From the NCBI GenBank assembly GCA_001970955.1, contig MPUH01000026.1, forward strand, positions 93,168 through 157,167: DNA of 64,000 bases, in the 5' to 3' direction. This DNA is from Stentor coeruleus (lineage: Eukaryota > Ciliophora > Heterotrichea > Heterotrichida > Stentoridae). Below, piece after piece: positions 10,712 through 21,446 of this stretch (positions are counted from its first letter, which is position 1; each line of letters opens with the position of its first letter). Position numbers and translations under genes: made by a program. The notes under the pieces were generated by a model that was not told where the DNA came from, searched no databases, and saw nothing but the letters and a program-made list of their open reading frames with translations.

Positions 10712-11317
10712 ATGAGTGATAACCCTATTGTCAAAGACCTTGTGAATAAGCTTAAGTTGTTTAGACAGTCTGTAATGTCTATAAGCAAAGGTGGGTCAAT
10801 TAGATCTAGTCTAGTTCCTCCTGCAATTCGTGAAGAAGCAGGGAAAATATATTTAGAACACGGGGGACTTGATATCCTAATGGACGTCCTCCACGTCTCA
10901 GCCGAGCAAATACGCGAATGGACTAGAAATCTCAAAAGTAGCTCAGACTTTTATTCCTGCAAAAAAACCAAAGGTATAATCCAAAATTTCATAAACTGCA
11001 ACAAACTACCCCAAAAGCGCCACAAAACATACAAAGCCAAAATATCAGGTAAAGCCGAAATCCTTAACACCCTAACCCCAGAAATCCAAATCCAATGTGA
11101 AAACCTCAAGACAAAAATCGAAGAATCTAGACAAAGCAATCAAATCCAAATATCAAAAAACCTAAAAATCGAAATTGCAAACCTCGTAAAAATAGTTGGA
11201 CATCCTAAACCTATAGCATCTATTATAGGTATAAATGAACATATAATATCAATTTGGAGTAATTATTATTCCACTTTGAAAAATGATTCTAATATAGACA
11301 TGGCTTACATTCTTTAA
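10712..11317 (+). CDS. Hypothetical protein with two helix-turn-helix-like segments
   Basis: 201 aa, family not recognised. Two segments have the spacing of a tri-helical DNA-binding fold: residues about 37-72 (AIREEAGKIYLEHGG then HVSAEQIREW) and about 147-183 (LKIEIANLVKIVG then IGINEHIISIW). Both end in an I-x-x-W motif, so an internal duplication is likely. A chromatin or DNA-binding role is inferred only. Its stop is just 25 bp before the ATG of the next plus-strand gene. Confidence 0.7.
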   Translation: MSDNPIVKDLVNKLKLFRQSVMSISKGGSIRSSLVPPAIREEAGKIYLEHGGLDILMDVLHVSAEQIREWTRNLKSSSDFYSCKKTKGIIQNFINCNKLPQKRHKTYKAKISGKAEILNTLTPEIQIQCENLKTKIEESRQSNQIQISKNLKIEIANLVKIVGHPKPIASIIGINEHIISIWSNYYSTLKNDSNIDMAYIL

Positions 11318-11342
11318 TACTTAAATTTTTTTATATAAAAAA

Positions 11343-13124
11343 ATGGAAATCTGCTCTGTAAAAGACTGTGGGGAAATTCCAGAATACATCTGTAGCTGTA
11401 GTGATAATATAGCTTTTTGTCATAGCCATATAGGTTTTGATGAATACCACTCAGATCATTCGATTCAGAGTATTTACACAACACTTGATGATGAGTCTAT
11501 TGAAAGGATCTCAAATTTCATCCACCCAATAATCGGTAAAATATCAAAAACTATTGAAAACTCAAGGAATTTAGCTCGATGTTTGATTTCTCAAATAAAA
11601 AAAAAATTTAAAGACAGCTATGAAAAGCTCAAGGCCCAGCAAAATTTTCTTGAGGAAATATTGATGAAATGCTATAAGAAAAAAGTTAAGAAAAATGAAA
11701 TGAATTTTGTATGGAACTCATTGAATAATTATGGGGTTAGGGAAATGTTTAATTCTATTGAGTTTGTTGATGATACTAAGATAAATCCTACGTATGAGTA
11801 TTTAAAGAAAATGAATGCGGAATTATCACAACCATTGTCTAATGAAGTTATATTGAGTAATTCTCTTAAATATACTGAAGATATGCTTTTCAGAGAATGT
11901 ATGCAGTATCTTTCTCAAGTGAATACATTGCAAGCGAAATTATCATGTGAAAATGCTCAGAAGATAATAGAAAAAGTTAGATTTTTCTCGATAAATGCTC
12001 AGCTCCCACATCGAGATCATAGTGATTCTCGTTATGAAAATCAATCAACCCTTGATTCTATTGTAAGCTCAAATGACTTCACAAACTATGTCCCAGTAGA
12101 AATTGATTATCAAGATTTATCACGTTTTTTCACTAAAGAACTTGTAGTAAAAATAATCAAAACCCATAAAATCCTCACAGCCCATCAAGTTATGCAAGAA
12201 AAAAACGACTATAATTTCCAAGAAATCAATAATATCAATGAAATCCTATACCAGGTTGATATCACAGGATCACTTTTAACAAGCGAAATCCTCAATATCC
12301 TTCAAAACAAATACGAGCTTAAAGACCAGTGTTTAATAATAAAAAGGTTTTTTTTCTTAGGCCAGGGGGATTTCTTCAACAGTATTTTCGCAGCAATTTT
12401 GAAAACTCCACAGCTTTATAAAGAAGAAATAACTGAGATTTTAGAAGCAAACTGTACAAAGAGAATCAATAAAAAATACTTATCAAAACTTACATTGAAT
12501 TATGATGATTATACCGACAAATACTCATTGTTTTATCAGTTTTTCTATCCTTTAAACGTATTGTTTACAGAAGCTATATCTGATGATTTGCATCAGATTT
12601 TCGAGTTTTTATGGGAGTTTAAGCTTATCGAGTATAAAATCAAAAACTCATTCAAACAAATTACTTATAATTATGTAGAAAGAGATGAGTTTATACTAAT
12701 ACACAAATTCCTTTTGCTTAAATACAGACTTATAGTTTTATTGAATATAGTGATATTTTTGATAATGGAAGAAATAGTCGAGCATAACTGGCGGGTGTTT
12801 ACAAGAAAATTAAACACGACTTTAACTTTAGAAGAAATCTCAGTCGTTGTTAGAGAAATGGTATTAAACATCAAACTGATATGTATCGAAAACAGTAAAA
12901 ACTATCGGAATTTCCATGAAATACTAGTAAATCTACAAGACTTCTATACAATATCTCAAAAACTATCAGGGGAAGTTTATGAATATACATCATATTTAAA
13001 TGACTTAAATGATATATCAGAAAGGATTTCTGCAGCAATAGAAGAAATCAAGCTTAATTATGAACTTCTTCCTATCGAAGGGAAAATGTATTTTAAAACC
13101 AGAATAGCTGAATTATGCAATTAA
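11343..13124 (+). CDS. B-box-like zinc finger plus helical protein
   Basis: 593 aa. The first 40 residues hold a compact zinc-binding pattern with Cys at 4, 9, 17, 19 and 26 and His at 27, 29, 36 and 39, similar to a B-box or related treble-clef finger. The rest is mostly helical and not recognised. It starts only 25 bp after the preceding gene, with a poly-A leader before the ATG, and ends 23 bp from the convergent helix-repeat gene. A scaffold role is plausible but not shown. Confidence 0.75.
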   Translation: MEICSVKDCGEIPEYICSCSDNIAFCHSHIGFDEYHSDHSIQSIYTTLDDESIERISNFIHPIIGKISKTIENSRNLARCLISQIKKKFKDSYEKLKAQQNFLEEILMKCYKKKVKKNEMNFVWNSLNNYGVREMFNSIEFVDDTKINPTYEYLKKMNAELSQPLSNEVILSNSLKYTEDMLFRECMQYLSQVNTLQAKLSCENAQKIIEKVRFFSINAQLPHRDHSDSRYENQSTLDSIVSSNDFTNYVPVEIDYQDLSRFFTKELVVKIIKTHKILTAHQVMQEKNDYNFQEINNINEILYQVDITGSLLTSEILNILQNKYELKDQCLIIKRFFFLGQGDFFNSIFAAILKTPQLYKEEITEILEANCTKRINKKYLSKLTLNYDDYTDKYSLFYQFFYPLNVLFTEAISDDLHQIFEFLWEFKLIEYKIKNSFKQITYNYVERDEFILIHKFLLLKYRLIVLLNIVIFLIMEEIVEHNWRVFTRKLNTTLTLEEISVVVREMVLNIKLICIENSKNYRNFHEILVNLQDFYTISQKLSGEVYEYTSYLNDLNDISERISAAIEEIKLNYELLPIEGKMYFKTRIAELCN

Positions 13125-13147
13125 CTTATATTAATAATCATGATTAT

Positions 13148-16100
13148 TTATTTTAATGTCAATTGTCTACGATCATGACAACTGGAGCATATCCCTTGGG
13201 CGATATAAGGATTTTTTCTTAAACAAACTATGCATATTTTTTCATCACAGTTGTCGCATATTGTCACAACTGCTTCATAGTATTTGTTTTCATTACAATA
13301 AGAACACATAATCATAGAGTCTTCATCTCCTTCACTAGCATCAATCCAATAGTTTTTATCTGTATTACAACATCCATTACAATAATCAGGAGTTTTGTTT
13401 AAGATTTTCTTTTGTAAAAAACAACATATACAGTAAAGCTCTTCACCTTTTGGGATTTTTACGTTACAGTTTAGGCAGAGTTTGTTTATTGGGGGCTTTG
13501 AGGATGGGATTTGATGTTGGGGAATTGATTGGTTTGAGAGGAATTTCTCACAACATGAAGTACATTTTAGGAGGTAATTTGACCTTTTTAGATCTTTCAT
13601 GCATTTAACACAGTAGAGACCACCGCAGTATGATGTGTTGTCCGTTTCGAGATATTCTTCTTGATGATACTTTTGCTCTTCTTGGTGCTTTTGTTCGAGG
13701 ATTTTTTTTTCTTCAGATTTTTTACGTTGCTCTTCAGCTTTTTTCTCTTCGGCTTGACGTCTTTCTTCAGCACGTTTTTCTTCGGCTTGACGTTTTTCTT
13801 CTGCTTTTCTTTCTTCTAAGAGTCTTTTTTCTCGAGATTTTCTTTCCTCGGCAATTTTTTTCTCTTCAGCTATTTTCTTTTCTTCAGCTATTCTCCTTTC
13901 TTCGGCTAATCTTTTTTTTTCAGCAATTTTCTTTTCTTCAGCAAGTTTTCGCTCTTGAGCCAGCCTCCTTTCCTCAGCAAGTCTTTTTTCTTCAGCAACT
14001 CTTCTTTCCTCAGCAAGTCTTTTTTCTTCAATAGCCCTCCTTTCCTCAGCAAGTCTTTTTTCTTCAATAACTCTCCTTTCCTCAGCAAGTCTTTTTTCTT
14101 CAATAACTCTCCTTTCCTCAGCAAGTTTTTTTTCTTCAATAACTCTCCTTTCCTCAGCAAGCCTTTTTTCTTCAGCAGCCCTTCTTTCCTCAGCAGCTTT
14201 TTTCTCCTCAGCAATTTTCCTCTCCTCAGCCGCTTTTTTCTCCTCAGCAATTTTCCTCTCCTCAGCAATTCNCAACTCTCCTTTCCTCAGCAAGCCTTTT
14301 TTCTTCAGCAGCCCTTCTTTCCTCAGCAGCTTTTTTCTCTTCAGCAATTTTCCTCTCCTCAGCCGCTTTTTTCTCCTCAGCAATTTTCCTCTCCTCAGCA
14401 ATTCTCTTCTCCTCAGCCCTTTTCCTCTCCTCAGCTTTTTTTCTTTCTTCAACAATTTTAGCTTCTTCAATCATCCTTCTTTCTTCAGCCTGTTTTTTCT
14501 CTTCAGCAATCCTCCTTTCCTCCAAAATTCTTTTCTCCTCAGTAATCCTCCTATCCTCCAAAATTTTTTTCTCCTCAGCAATCCTCCTCACTTGATTTTT
14601 CCTCTCTTCCTCCAATCTTAATTCCTTTTCCTTTTTTTCATCAGCAATCCTCCTCTCATAAGCAATCCTCTCTTTTTCCGCTTGTTGTTTTTCTTCAATC
14701 AAGCGTTTTCTTTCAGCAATCCTATTTTTTTCATTCCTAATCCTTTCTTCTTCAGCAATTTTCGCTTCATCCTCTAATCTTTTTTCTTCTTCAAATCTCA
14801 TTTCCTCAGCCCTATGTTTTTCTTCAGCTATTCTCATTTCTTCAGCTAATCTCATTTCTTCAGCAATTCTTATCAATTCTTTTTTTCCCTTTTCTTCAGC
14901 TAATTTCCTTTCTTCAAATACCCTTTTTTTTTCAGCAATATTTCTTTCTTCTTCATGTTTTTTTTCTTCAGCTAATCTTTTTTCTTCAGCTTGTCTACGT
15001 TCATCAGCTAATTTTTTAGCTTCTTGTATACGACGTTCTTCCATAGTTTTCTGGTCTATTTTAAGTTTCTCAGTATAAGAACGTTTTTCAGCTAAAAGTT
15101 TTTGGATTTCAGCGATTTTTCTCTCTTCTTCTAACCTTTTTTCTTCTAGTTGCTTTTTTTTTTCTGTTATGATTCTCTCGTTTTCTAGTCTTTTTTCTTC
15201 TGCAGCTCGAAGTTCTTCTTGAAACTTCCTTTCGTCTTCTTTTCTTTTTTCTTCTATTAATTTTTTCGCATCTTCAAGACGCTTTTCTGCAGCTGCTCTT
15301 CGTTCATCAGCAAGTTTTTTATCTTCTTCTAGTTTTTTCTCTTCATTTTTTCGTTTTTCTTCAGCAAGTTTTCGTTGTTGAGATGCTTTTTTTTCTTCGT
15401 CTAGCTTTTTTTCTTCTTCGAGTTTTTTTTCTTCAGCTTGTTTGCGTTCTTCAGCTAGTTTTTTCTCTGTGTTAAGCCTTTTCTCGTCTTGGAGACGTTT
15501 TTCTTCTGCTATTTTTCGTTTTTCAGCCATTTTTTTCTCGATTTCCAAACGTTTTTCTTCAAGGATTTTCCTTTCTTCTATGAGAAATTTTTCTTCTTCT
15601 AAACGTTTTTCTTCTATGGCTCGGTGCATGTCTTCGAATTTTTGGATTTCATCTATTTTCTCAGTTTGCCTTTTTGCTTTTATTGGCCTTTCATTGTCTA
15701 ATTTGTTTTGTTCAGTTGACACCCAGTCACGAAGATGTTTATTTTCCATTTCTAGACGAATTCTTTCTCGTATCTCTTTTTCATGTAATATTCTAAATTC
15801 TTCATATCTTTTTAAATCTTGAGCTTTTNCGTATCTCTTTTTCATGTAATATTCTAAATTCTTCATATCTTTTTAAATCTTGAGCTTTTCTTTCATGTTC
15901 TAATCGTTCCTGTCTCTCCTTAGATTTTTGTTCTTCCTGTTTTTTTAACTCAGCGGATTGCTTTCTTTTAGCTTTAAGTGACATAGCTCTACTTCGCATA
16001 CGTTTTTCATGCTCAAGTTCTCTAATATTATCTTGTTGAACTTTGAATGTAAAATTATAATCAACAGATCGTGTTTTTAATGGGCTTTGAAACCTTTCTA

Positions 16101-16770
16101 ACGATAGTGTTTGTGAGCGAGAATCATCAAAATCCCCATCTTCATCAACTTCAACATGATTATTTTTGCGCATATCTTCTTCTTGTTCTTCATCTTCAGC
16201 TATACATTTAGTATTAATTGTTGGTATTTTATATTCATAAGGGTAAAGTATAGAGAAAATTCCCTTATTGTATAACAAATTTATACTAACTGTTGAGTCC
16301 TCAACCAAAAATTGCCTTTCTTCTAGTTTTGGAGATAAAATTACAATGTTTATCTTCAGCCTCTCAGAAAAATACTGAATTTCATGTATATTTTCATTTT
16401 CACTTGTTTTACTATTAGGAATCTCAAGCATTTCTTGCAATGTTACGACGAAATTTATAAAATTCAAATCATACATCATTGAATTTAGTATTTTTATCTG
16501 CCTTTTTTGTAAGAGATCATCTATATCTTCGAATACTTCTTTAAAAAGATCTTTTATAGCTTCAAGTTGTCCAGATTCAATCAAAGATAAAACGCTATTA
16601 ACAAAAATTTCTAAATTCTTTCCTCTACAGTAAATAATCAAATGCTCCATTCCTGTTACAAATAGATTGCAAAAAAGTTGCTTTTCTGGGATTTCTCTAA
16701 AGGATTTGTATTTTCTGCTTAGAGAAGATATGTTTAAATCCTTTATTCTTTTGACAGGTCGAATTGCCAT
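13148..16770 (-). CDS. Long charged-helix protein with Cys-rich C-terminus (split by two assembly joins)
   Basis: Three ORFs (16770-15802, 15866-14262, 14470-13148) are one gene. Removing one copy of the overlaps at N 15829 (offset 61) and N 14272 (offset 133) leaves 3429 nt, a clean 1142-aa ORF. Residues about 1-210 form a globular domain; its end (SINLLYNKGIFSILYPYEY) resembles the INLLY...DILYP end of otubain-type peptidases, but I see no clear catalytic Cys box, so this is a weak guess. Residues about 250-980 are an E/K/R-rich repeat mostly of six residues (AEEKRL, AEERRV), more like a single alpha helix than a heptad coiled coil. The last ~170 residues contain many CxxC pairs (CVKCMKDL, CLNC, CDNCDEKICIVCLRKNP, CSSC), suggesting zinc binding. 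Start ATG 16770, stop TAA. Confidence 0.8.
13980..14160. repeat. 36-bp tandem repeat (two hexapeptides) in the charged-helix gene
   Basis: A near-perfect 36-bp unit is repeated about five times, with more diverged 18-bp units on both sides (about 13690-15640). It encodes alternating LAEERR and VIEEKR-type hexads. Confidence 0.85.
14141..14405. repeat. Unmerged overlap at N 14272 (offset 133)
   Basis: The sequence at 14141 recurs at 14274 with at least one substitution. Collapsing it restores the reading frame. Confidence 0.88.
15769..15889. repeat. Unmerged overlap at N 15829 (offset 61)
   Basis: An exact 60-bp copy lies on each side of the N. Removing one copy plus the N rejoins the N-terminal and repeat ORFs. 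Confidence 0.93.
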
Positions 16771-17015
16771 TTATTATATAAAATATCAAATACCATGAAA
16801 GATTTTTTCCTATGGATGATATATAAATTATATATTTTAAGCATAATGTCTAATCTAATAAGATATATAAATTATATATTTTAAGTAATCTGATAAAGTA
16901 TTTGAAATCAATATGATAGTTGTAGTTTTTATTATAAAAAATAATCATAACAAATTTTATTATAAAGATAGTCATAGCTAAACTTTTAGAAATTAGATAA
17001 AACTAAGTTAACTTG

Positions 17016-18077
17016 CTACTCTGATTGTCCATATCCTCTTCCTGAGCCTTCTTCTTTTTTATAGTAAACTGCGCAGCCAATCCCTGCACCAATTCCAACA
17101 ACAAAAAAGAACAAACTTATTTTCCTCATCAAATTCCCCGAGTTCTCTTCACTAACCACAATTTTCTCATGCTTATGTAAAAGTTGTACATACGGATCAC
17201 TACGTGCCCTAACATAAATCGGCACTTTTTCAAAACGATAAGTATTTCCTGGCTTAGCTGCTACATAAACCCCGGGATTATTTTCAGCATAGCACCCACC
17301 AGAATACTTCAAATGAAATTTCCCAAAAGTATCAACAACTGTATCAACAGTAACACAAATATGTGTGAGAATATCATAAGTATAACAAATCCCATGAACA
17401 CCATCTACTTTCAAAACCCACAAACCATTTTTTTTAGTGCATTTTTCTATACAAGATTTCCCAGAACAATCTAAAGTTAGCTCATTTTGATACCAAGTTG
17501 GTAAATCAATACCTATTTTTGGATCATGAAAATTCCACCAGCCATTTTTTGACCTTGAGCAATCAGGCATTTCTTCTATTGCTTTATAAGCTGATGGATT
17601 TTTTCTATCTGAATTAGTAGCAAGTTCAATATAAAGACATTTTTCTTGTGAGTCGCCAGCAGGGACCATTTCGTCTGTGAATATAAAAGTCGCGAATTTC
17701 ATTGCCGTGTTAGTTGAATATAAGTGATAAGAAGGGGTGTATTTGTCTAGGCTGTTTTTTTTAAGAAGGTCTTTGATTTCTTGGGATTCCACATTAGTCC
17801 AGTTCATAGTTTCTTGAACACCATGGCCTTGACTTGGCATAATCTTCATTTTCATAGTTAAAGCGCTTAGATATTTCCCTGTATCGTTTTCTTTCCAAGT
17901 CTAATTGGGTATTACTGAAACTGTGGATGTTGAGCTTCCATTGCCTCCTGTAAATAAACTGATAATGAAGAAGAATACTGAGAGTCCTCCAAAGATGAGA
18001 GATGTAAAAAACAAAGCTTTGAGTACCTTTTGAGCTGTATGTTCGAATTTCTTGAAGTTGAATGGATCCCAGTCCAT
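17016..18077 (-). CDS. Two-transmembrane protein with Cys-rich lumenal/extracellular domain (one intron)
   Basis: 348 aa after splicing. Residues 1-21 are short and cytosolic-like (MDWDPFNFKKFEHTAQKVLK), then a TM helix (ALFFTSLIFGGLSVFFFIIS), a ~260-residue domain with at least ten Cys and N-glycosylation sequons (NGS, NWT), a second TM (ISLFFFVVGIGAGIGCAVYY) and a short basic/acidic tail. The topology resembles CDC50/LEM3 or P2X proteins, but I do not see their signature residues, so the family is left open. Without the intron the ORF appears to start at 17855, which would lose the first TM. Stop TAG. The 5' flank (18078-18360) is strongly C-poor on the plus strand. Confidence 0.82.
17901..17915 (-). 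other. 15-nt intron in two-TM gene
   Basis: On the minus strand: GTAATACCCAATTAG. In frame, it contains the only stop between the ATG with the first TM helix and the rest. A at 10, T at 13. Confidence 0.92.
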
Positions 18078-18988
18078 TTATTATTTAAATTACTAACTTT
18101 GGGTTAAGATCTGAAGGGATAAAATGATTAAGATTAGATATAGGAGAGAGGAAGCTAGAGGGTTGATAGGAATTTTATTAGGAAAAAAATTTTGGATAAG
18201 TTGGTTTGTGGAAGAGGAGGATGGGATGTGGTAGTTGAGAATTTTAAGAAATGTAGGGTTGAGAAGGTTGTGATAATGGGATTAAGGAATTAAGGAATTA
18301 GTGTTAAAAGAAAAGGAAAATAGAATATGATGATTTTGATGGGGATATAGAAATATTAGCTAAAATATATATCAATAGTACAAGTAAAATTCCAATATAG
18401 TCATCACGTTTGAAAATGCAAAAAAAACCTTTAGGATATTATCAATAATTTTATTTTTATTGATATACAGACAGAGGATTGTAGTGCATAAAAGATACTT
18501 CTAATCCTGAACAATAATAAATTATATTTTTATAACAGTTGAGGTATTAGTTATCTTGAAAAAAAAAGTATCTTCAAGTAGTGGAAAATATAGAAAAAAT
18601 ATTATCATTGCCCTGAGCAGTAGTCATAATATAGGCCCATGTTTTCCTAATAATTTATTATAATTAATTATGAACCTAGAAAATATTATAAAGATAGTAT
18701 AGTAACTAATAAATTTATGTTCCATGTAACTAATTATCATTTATTAACACTTATCTATATTATTTAAATGAAAACTTCGATTGTAAACATTAAAATTTTA
18801 TTATTCTAAATCTTAGATGATTAACACCTAAATAAACTAATTTATCTAACCCAATCAAAGATTCTAGTACGATACTTCGCATCCTTATATTCTCATAAAT
18901 TTTAGCTCTATCAACATAATCAATAGCATAAACCTACATTTTTCACATAAATAAACTCAAATCTAACAAAAAATATATAAAAACCAAA
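18078..18988. other. Intergenic, 911 bp, no convincing gene
   Basis: The left part is G-rich and C-poor, the right part C-rich and G-poor on the plus strand. A 45-codon open stretch on the minus strand (18800-18940, reading DYVDRAKIYENIRMR) has no start and is not called. Confidence 0.65.
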
Positions 18989-20124
18989 CTAATTTCTAAT
19001 AGGTAAATCAAATACCAATGGATCATTATCTGGTACATATTTCGAAGTGCAATTAGACCCATTTATAAATGTAGTATGTTCACTTTGAAAAACTCCATAA
19101 GCCTCATGTATATGTCCAAATAAATGCACCAAAGGCTTTACTTCCAAAACCTTTTCCAACAAATCCTGGCATCCAACCCTAGACCCATTAGAACACAAAT
19201 CTAAAATCTCAAAAGGAGGTCCATGAGTTATAAGTATATCAGTATCCTTTGGTATTAAATCCCATTTCGCTTTGATATTATCTAAATTAAAAGCAAAATT
19301 ATAAAAAGTAGGACTCCATGGGCTTCCATAAATCTTATATCCACCAACAATTATCTCAGAATCCTCTAAATAATTACATTCTGTTAATTTGCTTTTAACA
19401 ATCAAAGTATCAATTCCTTGTAACAAATCAAATTTAATCTTAAGACTTTGTTGATTTTCTAAGTCAAAAGTTAACTCATGATTTCCTGCGATTACTATTT
19501 TATGATGATGAGGCAAAGATGATAAGAATCGGTTAAATTTTTTTACTTCATTTTCCCGACCTCTTCTTGTGAAATCCCCAGCATGAAGAAGGATATCCCC
19601 TGCTGGGATTTTCATTAGATTAGTTTTGTCGTGGGTGTCAGATAAGCAGACAAATCTGATATGGCCTGGGATTTGAGGGATTTCANGTCTAAATTAAAAG
19701 CAAGATTATAAAAAGTAGGACTCCATGGGCTTCCATAAATCTTATATCCACCAACAATTATCTCAGAATCTTCTAAATAATTACATGCTGTTAATTTGCT
19801 TTTAACAACCAAAGCATCAATTCCTTGTAACATATCAAATTTAATCTTAAGACTTTGTTGATTTTCTAAGTCAAAAGCTAACTCATGATTTCCTGCGATT
19901 ACTATTTTATGATGATGAGGCAAAGATGATAAGAATCGGTTAAATTTTTTTACTTCATTTTCCCGACATCTTCTTGTGAAATCTCCAGCATGAAGAAGGA
20001 TATCCCCTGCTGGGATTTTCATTAGATGAGTTTTGTCGTGGGTGTCAGATAAGCAGACAAATCTGATATGGCCTGGGATTTGAGGGATTTCACCTTTATG
20101 AACTTGTATAGAAGATGATTGCAT
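18989..20124 (-). CDS. Metallophosphoesterase, MPPED/UPF0046-like (split by assembly join)
   Basis: Calcineurin-like phosphoesterase. Collapsing the overlap at N 19686 (offset 407) leaves 729 nt, a 242-aa ORF starting MQSSSIQVHKGEIPQ. All metal-binding motifs are visible: DTH (SDTHDKTH), GDFTRR, GNHE, THGPP and GHIH. Compact length and motif spacing fit the MPPED1/2 (239FB) group of small phosphodiesterases; the substrate is unknown. Start ATG 20124; stop TAG. The two copies around the N differ by 10 substitutions in 405 bp, some changing amino acids, so they are two alleles or two near-identical paralogs. Confidence 0.88.
19281..20092. repeat. Diverged duplicate at N 19686 (405 bp, offset 407)
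   Basis: Positions 19281-19685 match 19688-20092 with about 10 substitutions and no indels. Collapsing to one copy restores the gene. Confidence 0.9.
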
Positions 20125-20224
20125 TTTGAAAATTTATTAGATTAGAATAGGTGATAANACCTTTATGAACTTGTATAGAAGATGATTGCATTTTGAAAAT
20201 TTATTAGATTAGAATAGGTGATAA
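20092..20224. repeat. Unmerged overlap at N 20158 (offset 67)
   Basis: The sequence holding the phosphoesterase start codon and its upstream DNA is repeated exactly after the N. Confidence 0.92.
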
Positions 20225-20389
20225 ATTTTTTATTTATAATGGAGTTTAGGTCGGTATTAAGGTTTGAATGATAATCAAGTTTTTATAAGTATTTGTTTTT
20301 TTGGGACTATCTTTATATATTAAAAGTGGAGATAATTAATTTTATTATTTGTTTGGGTATTATTAAGTGAAATAATATAAGTTAGTACT

Positions 20390-21208
20390 ATGGAGTCATC
20401 TAAAAAGGTTGAAATATTTGATGTAGCAAAAAGAGTCTTCAAAGAGTCATACCACAACTTTCTAACTTTGTGGATTGATTCTGCAAAGCCCGATGAAATC
20501 AAAGGTCTAAAAGTTATAAACAGCGTAATCAAGCATAAAGGCAAAAAAAAATTCCGACCCCTTAACAATCCAACATTCTATATCCCTACAAATGAAGAAG
20601 AAATCAGACAAAGGACCATGACATCATTTTATAAAAACGACTTTTGTAGTGAATCTCATCAAACCCCAACAAGACCTCATCTTCTTGAGCATCAAAAACT
20701 CAGTGAAATCAAATATTCTGAAATATTGACAAGAGAAGCTTTAATTTACTTAGAAAACTGGCTAGCTTTAAAAGACAGTCAATGTTATTTACATTATATG
20801 CTTTCATGTTTAAAAGGCATGTATTCTGTTATAACTATTCATAAACCATCATTGATTACTATTAACAGACAAGATTATGAAAAATTTAAAATGCAGCCTG
20901 TGTTGAAATATAGGCAAATTTATAATAAAACACCTCAGAGGGAGACTATTAAACCTGAAATACGGTTAAAAGATAGGCCACAGACCAATTCTTGTACACC
21001 ATTTGGGAATACAACAGGTAAGATTTTTTATGAACCTGCTTATTATCAGGATAGGATGAAGAGAATTATGAAAGGATCAGGGGATATATTGAAGTGGACT
21101 TATGAAAAGAATGTCTCGAGCTATCAGGATAACTTTATGGGTAAAACCCTTTCTAATATGGTTGCTAAACCTTTCAAGTCTTCGGTTGTAGTAAAGTTAT
21201 TACCTTAA
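20390..21208 (+). CDS. Hypothetical protein, 272 aa
   Basis: Family not recognised. It is basic, with a helical N-terminal part (VAKRVFKESYHNFLTLW), a central helical region with YLENWLALKDSQCYLHYML, and a proline/arginine-rich C-terminal half (PEIRLKDRPQTNSCTPFG). No signal peptide or TM segment. ATG at 20390, TAA stop. Convergent with the BEACH gene, with 238 bp between stops in which the base skew flips near 21320. Confidence 0.7.
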   Translation: MESSKKVEIFDVAKRVFKESYHNFLTLWIDSAKPDEIKGLKVINSVIKHKGKKKFRPLNNPTFYIPTNEEEIRQRTMTSFYKNDFCSESHQTPTRPHLLEHQKLSEIKYSEILTREALIYLENWLALKDSQCYLHYMLSCLKGMYSVITIHKPSLITINRQDYEKFKMQPVLKYRQIYNKTPQRETIKPEIRLKDRPQTNSCTPFGNTTGKIFYEPAYYQDRMKRIMKGSGDILKWTYEKNVSSYQDNFMGKTLSNMVAKPFKSSVVVKLLP

Positions 21209-21446
21209 TAAAGTATAAGAAATTATGATAAAAGATTGGAAGGATTTTTTTTTGGATAAGGTTATGATGCTTTTTTCGATGGGAAATAATGGAAAAATAT
21301 TTGAGGTTTATGGATATGCTTGACAAAACCATTACCAAAAAAGACATCTAACTTACAACCATTCCACTAAACTAAATCCCAAAATCCGCAAAATCCACAA
21401 ACAACACCAATAAAAACATCTTAAAAATTAAATAAATCATATATAA

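Noticed and set aside
13630-14461. Long open frames on the plus strand rich in F, L and S
   Set aside because: They are antisense shadows of the E/K/R repeat in the charged-helix gene; the same applies at 34976-35802 opposite the Kelch gene.
13690-15640. CRISPR-like or satellite array
   Set aside because: The periodic sequence is coding (hexapeptide repeat) with no spacers.
17016-18077. Assignment to the CDC50/LEM3 family
   Set aside because: The two-TM topology fits, but I could not find the conserved ectodomain residues of that family.
18800-18950. A 45-codon open stretch on the minus strand downstream of the phosphoesterase
   Set aside because: No start codon, stops on both sides, no intron joins it to a neighbour; kept only as a remark in the gap entry.
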